Assembly (NCBI GenBank): GCA_003996215.1
Contig: QJPP01004120.1
Location: forward strand, 1 to 64,000
Source: Jaltomata sinuosa
Taxonomy: Eukaryota; Streptophyta; Magnoliopsida; Solanales; Solanaceae
Direction: 5' to 3'
Length of the DNA stretch: 64,000 bases
Part shown: piece by piece, positions 21,025-33,453 of the stretch
Layout: the number at the start of each line of letters is the position of its first letter
Position numbering within the stretch: the first letter of the stretch is position 1
Made by a program: the position numbers and the translations under genes
Notes under the pieces: model-generated
Told to the model about the DNA's origin: nothing
The model's database searches: none
What the model saw: only the letters and a program-made list of their open reading frames with translations

Positions 21025-24000
21025 TTTAAAGATCCTTCCGGTCGTTACTGCATTTTCACTTTCTGTGTACTGTTAGAGATTGCCTATAGCGGCCCCAAGT
21101 CATTTATGGCTTATTGGGACTGGTGGTTTGGTGCCTTGGTCGTTCATTTGGTCTTTATGGCCGTCCCTATTTTATAGCTCAAACTTAGCATATTATTGAA
21201 TTCAGTCAACATTCTTGGTAAACATGCCTGAAATTGAATTCCAATAGTTCCATTAGCTTCGGAGTGTGAATTTTGGTCTAGATGGACCCTTGGTCAGGGT
21301 CTGGGATCTTTCAATTTGGGTTTGTGTTGGTTTTTATGTTTTCCCAAGCCAATTGAACTTGGAATTTTGACTTTGGTCAACATTCGAAGAAGAGATGCTC
21401 GGATGGAAATTTCATCAGTGCTGTTAGTTCTGGAATATCGACTTTGGGCTAGCGAGACCTTTGGTTTGGGTCCCGAGGCTTTCAAACTCCTTTTGGGGTA
21501 TTGAGTTTCATTTTGGCTTAAGGTTAGTTTTGGGCATTGGGCCCACTTTTTGTTAAAACAACCTTTGTTTGATTTTCCATCTATTCCATTGAGTCCGAAA
21601 TGCTGTTTCTGGTGTGGTAGCATAGTTCATTTGTGTGCACGAGGTCCCGGATGAGTCCTATGGGCCCATCCAAAGACTTTTTCTCCCTTAAGTTTTCTGC
21701 TAGTTGTTGTTACAAGTGAAGGCTTATGGTCTTAATCACGACCGCGAAGGAAGCCATCATGATTGTGATGGTCAGACTCATTGGTCATCGCGATCGCGAG
21801 GGTCCCTTCACGGGATCTCATTGAAAGGCCAGTGGACCTAGCCTATTTTTCTATACGTGATCGCAAGCTCCTTCCTCACAACCACGATGAAGCTCCTCCT
21901 CTCTTGTTCTTCACGATCGTGTGGCTAGTCCTTGCGATCACGACGATCTAGCCAGCGTGGTCCTCGCAACCGCATAGGATCCCTTCACGATCGCGAAGAA
22001 GGACCCCTGGGCAGTATATAAACTCCCTTCTTTGTTTTTAACTCTTCAAAACCAAAAACCTCCATTGATATTCAGCTCAAGCTTCATATTTATCTGTGTA
22101 ACTTCAGTTCTTGGCATTTGGGTGGAGATTCTTGGTCTCGTGAACATTTTCTCATCTACAATTTGGTGAGTTCCTTGTTAGTTTCCAAAATTCTCCTCTT
22201 TGATTCCTTAGATTTTTCTTATCAATGGTAGGATGTTTTGAGCTATTTCTTTGACCAATTCCTCCTAATATTCTGAGCAAGCACTCATGGGAGTGTGGTG
22301 AACATTGTACGCCTTTTCATTTTCGAGTTTGAGTTGCAAGGCTCACGGGACCGCCAGTGACACGAATTTCAACCCGACTATAATTATAGCAATACGGGTA
22401 TCCTTAAACTTGTCTTAATGCGTAGTTTATGTTTATGATAGTTTGTTTTCATTTTAGAGCTTCTCGGAGCGGTTCGGGCTTGGTCATCATCGTTCTAGCA
22501 GCATATCATCGGATGATATGTAGGTTAAGTTTTAACTCTTCTAGACCTTGCGTATATAGGCTATAATTGCACTAATTAGCATCCTTGGGTTGGGTTTATT
22601 AGCTTGGCACCCCAGACCTTGTCCTCTTCTTTATGACCGTCTTATTTTCGCTATGATAATTGTACTATTCATTGTAGTTGTTTATATCACCCTTATGGTC
22701 TTGTGTGGCCTTGTATTTGACTCTGGACCATAGATGGTTGGTTATTTGGGAATGTCCGTGAGTCCCGGACATCAATATTAGTTTGCAAAGCTGGTTATCT
22801 ATGCTGTAGAGCGATTAGAGCCTGTGCAGAGCTAATAGGTTGATTGTGAACTGTTGGGCTACAGTTTGTGATTGGGCATGCCATTATCATGCATATAAAG
22901 AGATTTTTCTACATGTTTTACTACTATTTTGGATTCGGGCTGACTATTGATGGTTTTCTAAACCTTGCATGGCCCCGAGGGCCCATTTTTGCTAAAAATG
23001 GCTATAAAAGATTTAGAAGTGATTTTCATGGATCTTCTTGGGATAAGAGAGTTAAAAGGATGATTTTATTGCTGTTTTCACACTTATACTAGACTCGGCT
23101 AGGCCATAGTGCTAAATTTGGTTTCCTACTGATTTGAGATAGTACTAGACTCGGAAGGGCCTGAGCATCAGACTATTTTACTACTGTATTAGACTCGATT
23201 ATGCCCTGGCACCCTTGATGGGTTTTTTGAAACTTATTGACTGTTTTAGACCCGAATAGACTCCAGGTATGCATTTTTGGAGACTTATTCTACTTATTTA
23301 GATCCGGCTACACTCCAAACTATTATATTGAGACTTGAGATTTAGGATGTGGTCGAGGACCTCCATGGACCTTGCCAATCCGGACCAAGGGCTACATGCC
23401 GAGTGTGCCAAAAGAGAGGTATACGTTATAGTTGAGGTATACGGGCTGTGTCTTTTCCATTGATCCTACTTGCTGGGCTTATAGGCACTGGAGGAGGTAC
23501 ATAGAGAGTTACTGTTCCACCCAGTTTTCTCTATTGCATCATATCATTCATTTGCGTGAGATTCCACCCTTGTTTGCTGTTTGCTGAGTGTACGCTCTGG
23601 TAGTATGGGATGGTGGTGGGTTTGTATTTACTTGTATGTGTTCCTCGAGTTTATGGGCATCCATTTGGATTGTAGGTAGACTTACTATTATCCTCTTGCA
23701 TTTTTAGTTTTGATTATGGCTATATTCGATGTTTCACACTGGGGAGTGGTGTTGTTTATACTTCTGGTTCACTTCTTGGTTATACTTGGGTTATTGGCTG
23801 ACTATTCCTACTTTGAGAATGTACTATTGGCATGACTTAGTTGTTAGAATTGGATTTCAAGCATGAATTTGTTTATTTGCTTTCCTTTCCCTTTTTACAT
23901 GAGGTTACCAGTATACCTCCTTCTTCCTAAACTCTCTTTATATATATATTGCTATTGCAAGGACCCAGGTGCGTTCTTATTTCCTTCACCTATGTTCTAT

Positions 24001-24638
24001 GATGTATATTTTAGTAGCTAGCCGAGCATGATTGTTTACTCCTTCTATTCCTTATGTGCTAGCTTCCATGTACTTATTCGTTGCTTCTGTGACCTCTTCC
24101 TTGCTATCTGCTATATTACTGCTCTTATATGTTATATGCGCTCAATCGGCCTATGATTCCTACTGGGTACCCGTTGCTTAGCAATTGGTGCTCATACTAT
24201 ACTCTGCATCTTCCTGGTGCAGATCCTTGTATAGGCATCGCCACTGATTCGTGGAGACTCGTGTGAGCTGACTTTTGGACTATACTAGGCAGAGGGTGAG
24301 CTCTTGACAACCAGGATTAGCTTTTAGCTCATCTTTTGTATCTTTTACTCTTTTGTTATTCAGAGACAAATGTGTATATTCTTTTGGATCTTCTGTACTC
24401 TGTATATTTAGTACCTGCTCTTATACTATGATACCAGGTTATGGGTTTGGTTTATCTTCCATTTATTTATATTCTTGTTGCCTATTTCTTCTTTCTGTTA
24501 CTTTGCTTACGCTATTTATATCGTTCTTCCGCTTGCTTGTTTGATAGTAGCCCGTTACTAATTGTTCTGGGCTACAAGGATTATTTCACCTATACGGGGT
24601 TGTAGGTGCCATCATGACTAAAAAATTAGGTCATAACA
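21025..24638 (+). mobile_element. Element B 5' LTR (3.6 kb)
   Basis: It aligns from its first bases (decayed TGTAATGAC) to 29846-33453. It ends tcataaca two bases before the primer site. It holds a TATA box at 22014-22023, a palindrome array upstream of it, a short (TA)5 tract near 23940 and the taggtgccatc motif near 24603. Open frames within it, such as those at 22868-23092 and 24353-24544, show no recognisable protein and are LTR sequence. Confidence 0.88.
21720..22023 (+). promoter_or_regulatory. CG-rich palindrome array and TATA box in B 5' LTR
   Basis: Many degenerate copies of TCGCGATCGCGA and CACGATCGCGAAG (best at 21788-21799 and 21986-21997) lie in 300 bp. They are followed directly by ggcagtatataaactccc, with the TATA box at 22014-22023. 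The copy in the 3' LTR (30545-30843) keeps the same layout. The TATA call is firm; a role for the array is inferred. Confidence 0.7.
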
Positions 24639-24641
24639 ACT

Positions 24642-24653
24642 TGGTATTAGAGC
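24642..24653 (+). other. Primer-binding site of element B (tRNA-iMet)
   Basis: TGGTATTAGAGC matches the initiator tRNA-Met primer complement at 11 of 12 positions, three bases after the LTR end. Confidence 0.9.
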
Positions 24654-24852
24654 CTAGGTTAACTGGTGTCATCGGTATAAGAGAAAAATGTCTGGTAGAG
24701 TTTTGTAGATCGGGGCGGAGATGTTCATACTTAATCTTCATGAGGCTACAGTGGCATCTTAGGAAATATGACTCTCTTTTTGGTTCTATATTGTGCATCT
24801 TATCCTTGATGGTTTCCTAAAATCTCACTTATTTTAGTTCTTTCTCCCACAG

Positions 24853-26345
24853 ATGGTTTGTATGAGATCGTCAATATAATGCGGGGGCGAGCCTGACTCC
24901 AGCAACCCTGACTCTAGCTAGGGGCCTAGGAGGTCACGGAGGTAGAGCTAGAGAACATTCCTAAGCAGCAGTACCAGTTAGAGCTCTTAGGGTCGAGGTT
25001 GAGCCCGAGATTGTTCCAGAGCAGCAGCCTATGGACCGGGGGAAAGCCTAGGTACCACCAGTGCCAACACCAGTTTCTGTGCTAGCTTCAGCCCCAGCTC
25101 TTTCATCAGATATTCGGTGTTTACTTCTTTAGTTGTTGGATATGATAGAGGGACAACCTTCATATATGGCACAAACATCTGCTTAGAGGGCAACCCTTGG
25201 TGTACAACATTTAGGAGCACAACCTACTACTGTGGATCCCCGTGCTGAGGTTATTCCAGGACCATCTACTACACAGCTTCTTGCTCCTCGCCCAACTATG
25301 ATAGAGATGGAGCAGAAGATGTTAGGTAGGTTTCTGAGATTTGGTCCACCTAGATTTTCTGGTACACTAGGTTAGGATCCGTATGATTTTATCTCTACTA
25401 GTGAGGAGATGTTACACCATTTGGGTTTGTTGTAGACTCACGATGTTAGATACACTACTTATCAGTTGAAGGGCCCAGCTAAGTTATGGTGGAGGGCCCA
25501 GGTTGCTTGTAGACCATCTTTGTCTCCTCTGTTACCTTGGTAAGAGTTCTATGAGGCCTTTATGGCCAAGTTCTTGCCTCAGAGCAATATAGAGTATTGT
25601 AGGGAGCAGTTCACTAGACTTATGCAAGGTTCTATGACCGTATCTAAGTATAAGACTCACTTCCACCAGCTTGCTCCATTTGGGGCCATGATTATCCCTA
25701 CCGAGCCTGACAAGATCCGTAAATTTGTTTGGGGCCTGAGATAGAGTTCAGACGGACATCTGAGGTGTTAGTTGCTAGCAGTTGATCCTTCCAGGCTATA
25801 GATGATCATGCTCGTACTATTGAGGATTTGCACCATCATGATCCTGGGGCCAGAGATAAGAGGCCTCGACATCAAGGTAGCTTCAGTGGTTCTCGTTACA
25901 GTGGTAAAGGTTCAAGCCAGTGAGGCCGAGGTTATCAGCCATAGCAGCACCAGGGTCAGTCTAGTCGGTCGATTCAGGATTCACTTCAGGCTTCTAGTAG
26001 TTCTCAGTTTGAGCAGGTTCAAAGTAGCCAAGAGGGTTACGATTGTCAGACTCAAAGGGGTATAATTTCTGTGGCATCAGGCTGTGGTGGCCATACCGGT
26101 GCAGCTAGTTCATCCAGGCAGGGTAGGCAGTTAGGGCCTTGTTATGAGTGCGGAGTTATTGGGCACTATACTAGAGATTGCCCCCCAGCGGGGTACAATT
26201 CAGCCAGCCGCTCAACTGGCTCATCTTATTCATGCAGTTCAGCCATCGATTAGAAGAGGTGGTGTTCAGGGTCAGGGTGGTGCCTCATATGGCAGGACAG
26301 ATGGTAGGGATAACGGTCGGTCAGGAAGTGGTTGTCATTAGTTTT
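24853..26345 (+). pseudogene. gag: Element B gag
   Basis: The ATG at 24853 follows a tttctcccacag stretch, as in A. After a frameshifted start, the capsid region is readable at 25290-25745 (LRFGPPRFSGTLG; YQLKGPAKLWWRAQ; MAKFLPQSN; FVWGLR). A Gln/Gly/Ser-rich section follows, then a complete zinc knuckle at about 26137-26178, CYECGVIGHYTRDCP, matching CX2CX4HX4C. The knuckle binds the element's RNA in related proteins. Stops at 25371, 25433 and 25541 and shifts before the knuckle break the frame. Confidence 0.87.
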
Positions 26346-26833
26346 ATATGGTCCCTGGGACAACGGAGGCAGAGGCCTAGGATGCTGTGATTATAGGTAC
26401 AATTTCTGTATACCGTCAGTAAGCTTTGGCTTTATTTGATCCTGGATCTACTTGCTCATATGTTTCTGCCTACTATTTGCCTTGTTTGGGGTTGGCTAGT
26501 GATCCGTTATCTATACCTGTATCTGTTTTGACCCTAGTAGGAGATTCTTTACTAGTAGATTGGATTGTGAGATCCTGTATGAATTCTGTTAGAGATATTG
26601 AGACTTGGGGTGATTTGATGATTCTTGATATGTTAGACTTTGATGTGATTCTAGACATGGACTGGTTATCCCCTCACTGTGTAGTTTTTGATTACTATGC
26701 CAATACCATTACCATAGCCGTGCCCGGATATCCCCAGTTGTATGGCAGGGTTCTGTTAGCCGTGCACCATCTGGAATCATCTCTTTCCTTTGAGCTAGGA
26801 AGTGGATTTCTCGCAGGAGTTTGGCTTATCTAG
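26346..26833 (+). pseudogene. Element B aspartic protease
   Basis: The stretch is open for 135 residues from 26426. FDPGSTCSYVS holds the active-site Asp in the DPG form usual for these elements. VILDMDWLSPHCVVFDY is the conserved C-terminal block (ILGMDWL in most relatives). It follows the zinc knuckle and leads to the RT connector. A frame change near 26810 precedes RT. Confidence 0.87.
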
Positions 26834-28258
26834 CATATTTCCAAGATGCTAGTGCCGACCCTTCTTCCTCTGAGTCAGTTCCTTTGGTTAGAGATTTCCT
26901 TGATGTGTTTCCTATCGACCTGCCAGGCCTTCCACTTGAGAGAGATATTGACTTTGCTATTGAGTTAAAGCTGGGCACCTGGCCCATTTCTATTTCTCCT
27001 TACCGCATGACTCCGGTTGAGTTGAGAGAGCTTAAGGAGCAGCTCCAGGATTTGTTAGCTAGGGGTTTCATCAGTCCTAGTATGTCGCCTTGAGGTGCTC
27101 TAGTTCTATTTGTGAAGAAGAAAGATGGGTCGATGCAGATGTGTATTGATTATTGGTAGCTGAATAAGGTGACTGTGAAGAATAGGTATCCGATGCCGCA
27201 CATAGATGACTTGTTTGATCAGCTTCAGGGTTTAGCCATGTTTTTGAAGATAGATTTGAGGTTAGGCTACCACCAGTTGAGGATTAGGATAGAGTACATC
27301 CCTAAGACAACATTCAGGACACGTTATGGATGGCCACTATGAGTTCCTGGTGATGTCTTTTGGGTTGACTTATGCCCCAACTTTCATGGACTTGATGCAA
27401 AGGGTGCTTAGACTGTATTTGGACTCATTCATGATAGTATTCATTAATGATATCTTGATATACTCACGGAGTAGATATGAGCATGAGCAACACTTGAGGA
27501 TTATACTCCAGACTTTGAGAGATCATCGACTTTATGCCAAGTTCTCAAAGTGTGAGTTTTGGCTTGAGTCAGTAGCATTCCTAGGACACATGGTGTCTAA
27601 GGATGGGATCAGAGTGGACTCGAGTAAGATATCAGTGGTTTGTGATTAGCCTAGACCTACTACTTCGACAGAGGTTCGAAGCTTTATTGGGTTAGCAGGG
27701 TAGTACATGAGGTTCATCGAAGGGTTTTCTTTTATAGCTGCACCTTTGACTATTCTAACTAGGAAGGATGTCCCATTTCAGTGGTCGAGTCACTGTGAGG
27801 ATAGTTTTCAGAGGCATAAGGCCTTATTGACTTCAGCTCCAGTATTGACTTTGCCAGTTGAGGGTTAGAGTTTTTCGGTATATTGTGATGCTTCAGGGGT
27901 TGGTCTTGGTTGTGTATTGATGTAGCAGGGTCAAGTGATATCTTATGCATCAAGACAGTTGAAGGTTCACGAGTGCAACTACCCCACTTATGACTTGAAG
28001 TTGGCGGCGGTAGTCTTTGAACTCAAGATTTAGAGGCACTACTTATATGGGGTTAATTGTGAGATCTTCACCAATCACCATAGTCTTCAATACATAACGA
28101 GTCAGCGAGAGCTAAACTCAAGGCATAGGAGATAGATTGAGTTACTAAAGGACTAGGATTTCACTATTCTATATCATCCAGGTAAGGCAAATGTGGTAGT
28201 AGATGCCTTGAGTCGGAAGACAGTGAATATGGGTAGCTTAGATTTACTTTTAGTTTTA
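26821..28258 (+). pseudogene. pol: Element B reverse transcriptase and RNase H
   Basis: The connector (FPIDLPGLPLERDIDFAIEL) is followed by RT fingers and palm (VKKKDGSMQMCIDYW, stop, LNKVTVKNRYPMP). A frameshift at about 27330 follows, then GHYEFLVMSFGLTYAP. The catalytic loop reads FINDILIYS at about 27440-27466; FIDD is expected, so one catalytic Asp is Asn. RNase H follows (FSVYCDASGVGLGCVLM; YASRQLKVHECNY; HSLQYITSQRELN), with GKANVVVDALSRK at 28180-28220. Stops at about 27157, 27867 and 27920 are TAG in place of Gln. Confidence 0.9.
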
Positions 28259-29845
28259 GATCATCCATTGGCTTGGACATCTAGTCCTTGGTTAATCATC
28301 TGGTTAGGGTTGAATTGTTGGATCCTAGCAGAGTTCTTGCCAGTATTGAGGTTTATTCTACCTTGGTTGATCAGATTCAGAGTCATTAATTTGAGGATCA
28401 GCAATTTGTGTGACCTTCGTGATCAGGTTGTTCAGGGTGAGGCCAGTTGGGCTACTCTAGATTCAAATAGTGTTATGAGGTTTGATAGTCGTCTTGTGCT
28501 GAGAGTTGGTGATTTGATTCAGTTGATTCTTTGGGAGGCACATTGTTCTAGATATTTCATCCATCCTGAAGCAGCCAAGATGTACAGAGATTTAAGACAG
28601 ATTTACTGGTGGAGTGGTATAAAGTGGGATATAGTAGAATTTGTATCTCGGTGCTTGAACTGTCGGTATGTTAAGTTCGAGCACATGAGACCTGGTGGAT
28701 TGATGTAGCGACTTCCCATTCCTAAGTGGAAATGGGAAGGTATTACTATAGACTTTATAGTTAGGTTACCATACACTTCTCGAGGGTTTGAATCTATTTA
28801 GGTTATTATTGATAGGCTGAATAAGTCAGTGCACTTCTTGCTGGTCCATTCTACTTATGGTGCAGAGAGGTTAGCACATATTTACCTTCATAAGATTGTT
28901 CATTCGCATGGGGTCCCAACATCTATCATTTCTGACCGTGACACTCAGTTCACATATCAGTTTTGGATGGCTATTCAGTGAGACTTGTGTACACAGGTTT
29001 AACTTAGTACCGCATTCCACCCTCAGACAGATAACCAGTCTGAGAGGACCATTCAGGTCCTAAGGACATACTTTGGTCCTGTGTTCTTGTCTTTGGAGGT
29101 TTTTGGGATCAGTTTGTGCCTTTGGCAGATTTTGCTTATAATAACAGTTATTATTTGAGCATTGCCATGGCACCATTTGAGGCATTATATGGTAGGCATT
29201 GTAGATCACTGGTGGGTTGGTTTGATGGTTTGGAGTCTAGGCCACAGAGTACAAACTTGCTTCGTGATTCCTTAGATAGAGTTCGAGTGATTCAGGACAT
29301 ACTTTTGGCAGCTCAGAGCAGACAAAAGAGCTACGCTGATTGTAGACTTCGTGCCTTAGAGTTTAGTGCTGGTGACTTAGTATTACTCCGTGTATCACCC
29401 ATGCAGGGCGTGATGATATTTGGTAGGTGGGGCAAGCTTAACCCCAGGTACATTGGGCCATTTGAGATTCTTCAAAGGGTTGGTAGTGTTGCCTATATGC
29501 TAGCTTTACCTCCGATATTTTCAGCTATGCACCCAGTTTTTCATGTATTAATGCTGAGGCAGTACGTTCGAGATGAGTCTCATGTGTTGCAGTGGGATTT
29601 AATTTAGTTAGATGAGAGTTTAGCCTTTGTTGAGGAGCCGTTAGCAATTTTGGCCAGAGATGTCAGGAGGTTAAGATCTAGAGAGATTCTGGTTGTTAAG
29701 GTTTAGTGCAGGCACTGTCCAGTTGAGGAGGCTACCTCAGAGACCGAAAGAGAGATGTGGGCTCATTATACGCACCTATTTGAGCCTTCTAGTACTTCCT
29801 TATGCTTGACTTTTGAGGATGAAAGTACTTTTTAGTAGTGGATGA
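28259..29845 (+). pseudogene. pol: Element B integrase and chromodomain
   Basis: The zinc region is intact (H in EAHCSRYFIHPEAAK, then CLNC). The core keeps Asp in ITIDFIVRLP, Asp in IISDRDTQF and Glu in QSERTIQVL, so the DDE triad is present. A frameshift near 29090 precedes the open 163-residue C-terminal part (FAYNNSYYLSIAMAPFEALY; LNPRYIGPFEIL GPF block; HPVFHVLMLRQYV). After a TAG at 29606 a chromodomain-like stretch is readable (EEPLAILARDVRRLRSREI ... EREMWAHYTHLF), which in related elements directs insertion to heterochromatin. Several TAG/TGA stops are present. Confidence 0.9.
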
Positions 29846-32757
29846 TGTAATGACGCTTCCGGTCATTCCCGCATTTTCACTTTTTGTGTACTATTGAAAC
29901 TTGCTTGTAGTGGACCCAAGTCATTTATGGCTTGCTGGGACTGGTGGTTTGGTGCCCTGTCCGTTTGTTTGGTCTTTATGGCCATTTCCCTATTTTAGAG
30001 CTTAAACTTAGGATATCATTGACTTCGGTCATGATTCTTGATAAACGCACTCGAAATTGAATTCTGATAGTTTTGTTAGCTCCAAAGCGTGGATTTTGGT
30101 CTAGATGGACCCTTGGTCAGGGTATGGGATCTTTCGATTTGGGTTTGTGTTGGTTTTTGTGTTTTCTAGCCAATTGAAGTTAGAAGTTTGACTTTGGTCA
30201 ACATTCAGAGAAGATGGCCTCAGATGGAGATTCCGTCAGCCCTGTTAGTTCTGGAATGTTGACTTTAGGCTAGAGAGACTTTTGGTTTGAGTCTCGAGGC
30301 TTATGGACTCATTTTAGGGTATTGAGTTTTATTTTGGCTTAAGGTTGGTTTTGGGAGTTGGCCCACTTTTTGTTAAACCGACCTCTGATGGGTTTTCCAT
30401 CTGTTCTGTTGAGATTGGAATGCTATTTTTGGTGCGGTAGCATAGTTTGTTTGCATGCACAAATTCATGGATGAGTCTTGTGGTCCCATCTGGTGACTTT
30501 TTCTCCCTTAAGTTTTCTGCTAGTTGCTGTTGCAGGTGCAGGCCTGTGGCCTTAGTCGCGAACGCGAAGGAAGCCATCGTAATCGTGATGGTATGCCTCA
30601 TTGGACATCGCGACCGCGAGGGTCCCTTTATGTGATCGCGTTGAAGGGCCAGTGGACCCAGCCTCCTTTGCTCTATGTGATCGCGAGATCCTTCCTTGTG
30701 ACTGCGATGAAGCTCCTCCCCTCTTATTCTTCGCAACCGCTTTGCTATTCCTTGTGATCGCGATGATCTAGCCAGCTTGGTCCTCACGACCACAAAGGGT
30801 CCCTTCGTGATTGCGAAGAAGGACTCCTGGGCAGTATATAAACTCCCTTATTCGTTTTTAAATCTTCAAAACTGAAAACCTCCATTGATATTCAACTCAA
30901 GCTTCATATTTGTTTGTGTAACTTCAGTTCTTGGCATTTGGGTGGATATTCTTGGTCCCATGATCATTTTCTCATCTCCAATTTAGTAAGTTCCTTGTTA
31001 ATTTCCAAAATTCTCCTCTTTGATTCCTTAGATTGTTCTTATCAATGGTAGGCTGTTTTGAGCCATTTGTTCGACCAATTCCTCCTAATATTCTGAGCAT
31101 GCACTCACAGGAGTCTGGTGATCATTGTACACCCTTTCATTTCTGGCTTTGGGTTATGAGGCCCACGAGCCCACTAGTGACCTAAATTTTGACCTGGCTA
31201 TAATTATTGCAATATGGGTATCCTTAACCTCATTTTAATGTGTAGTTTGTATTTATGATAGTTTGATTTTGTTATGGAGCTTCTCGAAGCGGTTCAGGCT
31301 TGGACATCATCGTTCTAGCAGCTTGTCCTCAGACGACAGGTAGGTTACGGTTTAAATCTTCTAGACTTTGCGTATATAGGCTATAATTGCACTAGTTAGC
31401 ATCGTTGGGTTGGGTTTATTAGCTTGGCACCCCATACCTTGTCCGCTTCTTTATGACCATCGATTTTTTTCTCTGATGATTGTAGTATTCGTTGTAGTTG
31501 TTTATATCAACCTTATGGTCTTGTGTGGCCTTGTATTTGACTCTAGACCATAGATGGTGGGTTATTTGGGAATGTCATCAAGTCCTGGACATCGATACTA
31601 GTTTGCAGAGCTGGTTATCTGTGCTCTAGAGCGATTGGAGCCTGTGCAGCACCGATAGGTTGATTGTGAGACGTTGGGATACTGTTTGTGATTGGGCATG
31701 CCATTATCATGCATATAAAGAGATTTTTCTACATGGTTTACTGCTGTTTTGGCTTTTGACTGACTGTTCATGGTTTTTTAAACTTTGCATGGCCCCGAGG
31801 GCCCATTTTCAGTAAAAATGGCTATAAAAGGTTTAGAACTGATTTTCGTGGATCTTCTTGGGGTAAGAGAGTTAAAAGGATGATTTTATTGCTGTTTTCA
31901 CACTTATATTAGACTCGGCTGGGCCGCAGTGGTAGATTTGGTTTCCTATTGATTTGAGATGGTACTAGACTCAGATGGGCCAAGCATCAGACTTGTTTTA
32001 CTACTGTTTTAGACCTGGTTATGCCCGACACCCTTGATGGGGTTTTTGAAATATGATTTACTGTTTTTGACTCGGATACACTCCAAGCATGCATTTTTGG
32101 AGACTTTGGCTACTTATTTGGATTTGGATATACTCCGGACTGTTATATTGAGACTTGAGATTTAGTATGTGGTCGAGGACCTTCATGGACCTTGCTGATC
32201 TGGACCAGGGGCTACGTGCCGAGTGTGCTGAAGGAGGGGTATACTGTGTAGTTGAGGTATACGGGCCATGTCCTTCCATGGATCCTACCTGCTGGGCGTA
32301 TAGGCACTGAATGAGGTACATACAGAGTTACTGTTCCACCCGATTTTCTCTATTGCATCATATCATTCATTTGCATGAGATTCCACCCTTTTTTACTGTT
32401 TGCTGAGTATATGCTCTGGTAGTATAGGATGTCGGAGGGTTTGTCCTTGCTTGTATGTGTTTCTTGGGTGTATGGGCACCTGTCTGGAATGTAGGTAGAC
32501 TTACTATTCTCCTATCACATTTCTGGTTCTGATTATGGCTATATTCGATGTTTCACACGTGGGAGTGGTGTGTTTTATACTTCTGGTTCACTTCTTTGTT
32601 ATACTTGGGTTATTGGCTGACTATTCCTACTTTGAGAATGTATTATTGACATGACTTAGTTGTTTGAATTGGTTCTCAAGCATGAGTTCATTTACTTGCT
32701 TTCCTTCCTTCCCTTCTTACTTAAGGTTACCGGTATACCGCCTTCTTCCTAAGCTTA

Positions 32758-32809
<52 letters not shown>

Positions 32810-33453
32810 ATTGCAAGGACCCCAGGTGCATTCTTCTTCCCTTCACTTGTGTTTTGTGATGTATATTTCTAGTAGCTAGCCGGGCATGATTGTTTTCTCC
32901 TTGTATTCCTTATGTGCTAGCTTCCGTGTACTTATTCGTTGCTTTTGTGACCTCTTATTTGCTATCTGCTATATTACTGCTCTTATATCTTATATGCGCT
33001 CAGTCAACTTATGATACCTACTGGGTACACATTGCTTAGTAATTGGTGCTCATACTACCCTCTGCATCTTCCTGGTGCAGATCCTAGTGTGGGCCATCAC
33101 TGCTGATTCATGAAGACTCATGCAGGCTGACTTTTGGACTATCCGAGGCTGAGGGTGAGCTATTGACGACCAGGCTTAGATTTTTGCTCATCTTTTGTAT
33201 CTTGTACTCTTTTGTTATTCAGAGACTGATGTGTATATTCTTTTGGATCTTCTGTACTTTGTATATTTAGTACCTGCTCTTATACTATGATACCAAGTCG
33301 TGGGTTTGGTTTAACTTCCATTTATTTATATTCCTGTTGCTTATTTCTTCTTTCAGTTACTTTGCTTCCGCTATTTATATAGTTCTTGCGCTTGCTTGTC
33401 AGATAGTAGCCCATTACTAACCGTTCTGGGCTATAGGGATTGGTTCGCCTATT
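29846..33453 (+). mobile_element. Element B 3' LTR, end missing
   Basis: It begins TGTAATGACGCTTCCGG after a purine-rich gtagtggatga and follows the 5' LTR closely, with a TATA box at 30834-30843. It breaks off at cctatt near 33453, about 60 bp before the expected end, where minus-strand element D sequence starts abruptly. Confidence 0.88.
32761..32804. repeat. (TA)22 microsatellite in B 3' LTR
   Basis: Twenty-two TA units occur here. The matching position in the 5' LTR (about 23939-23949) has only about five, so the tract expanded, or the other shrank, after insertion. Confidence 0.95.

Larger units (their letters stand above)
21025..33453 (+). mobile_element. Element B, Tekay/Del-like chromovirus with 3.6-kb LTRs
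   Basis: B is a plus-strand Ty3 element. Its parts are: 5' LTR 21025-24638, tRNA-Met primer site, gag with zinc knuckle, protease, RT-RNase H, integrase with GPF block, a chromodomain remnant, and 3' LTR 29846-33453, which has lost its last 60 bp or so. Long LTRs and a C-terminal chromodomain are known of Tekay/Del chromoviruses. It is inserted in A's 3' LTR. The frames carry many TAG stops where the family has Gln. It is non-functional as it stands. Confidence 0.85.

Noticed and set aside
30329..30793. 154-residue minus-strand frame in B's 3' LTR
   Set aside because: It overlaps the CG-rich palindrome array and the TATA box. The matching region of the 5' LTR does not keep the frame.
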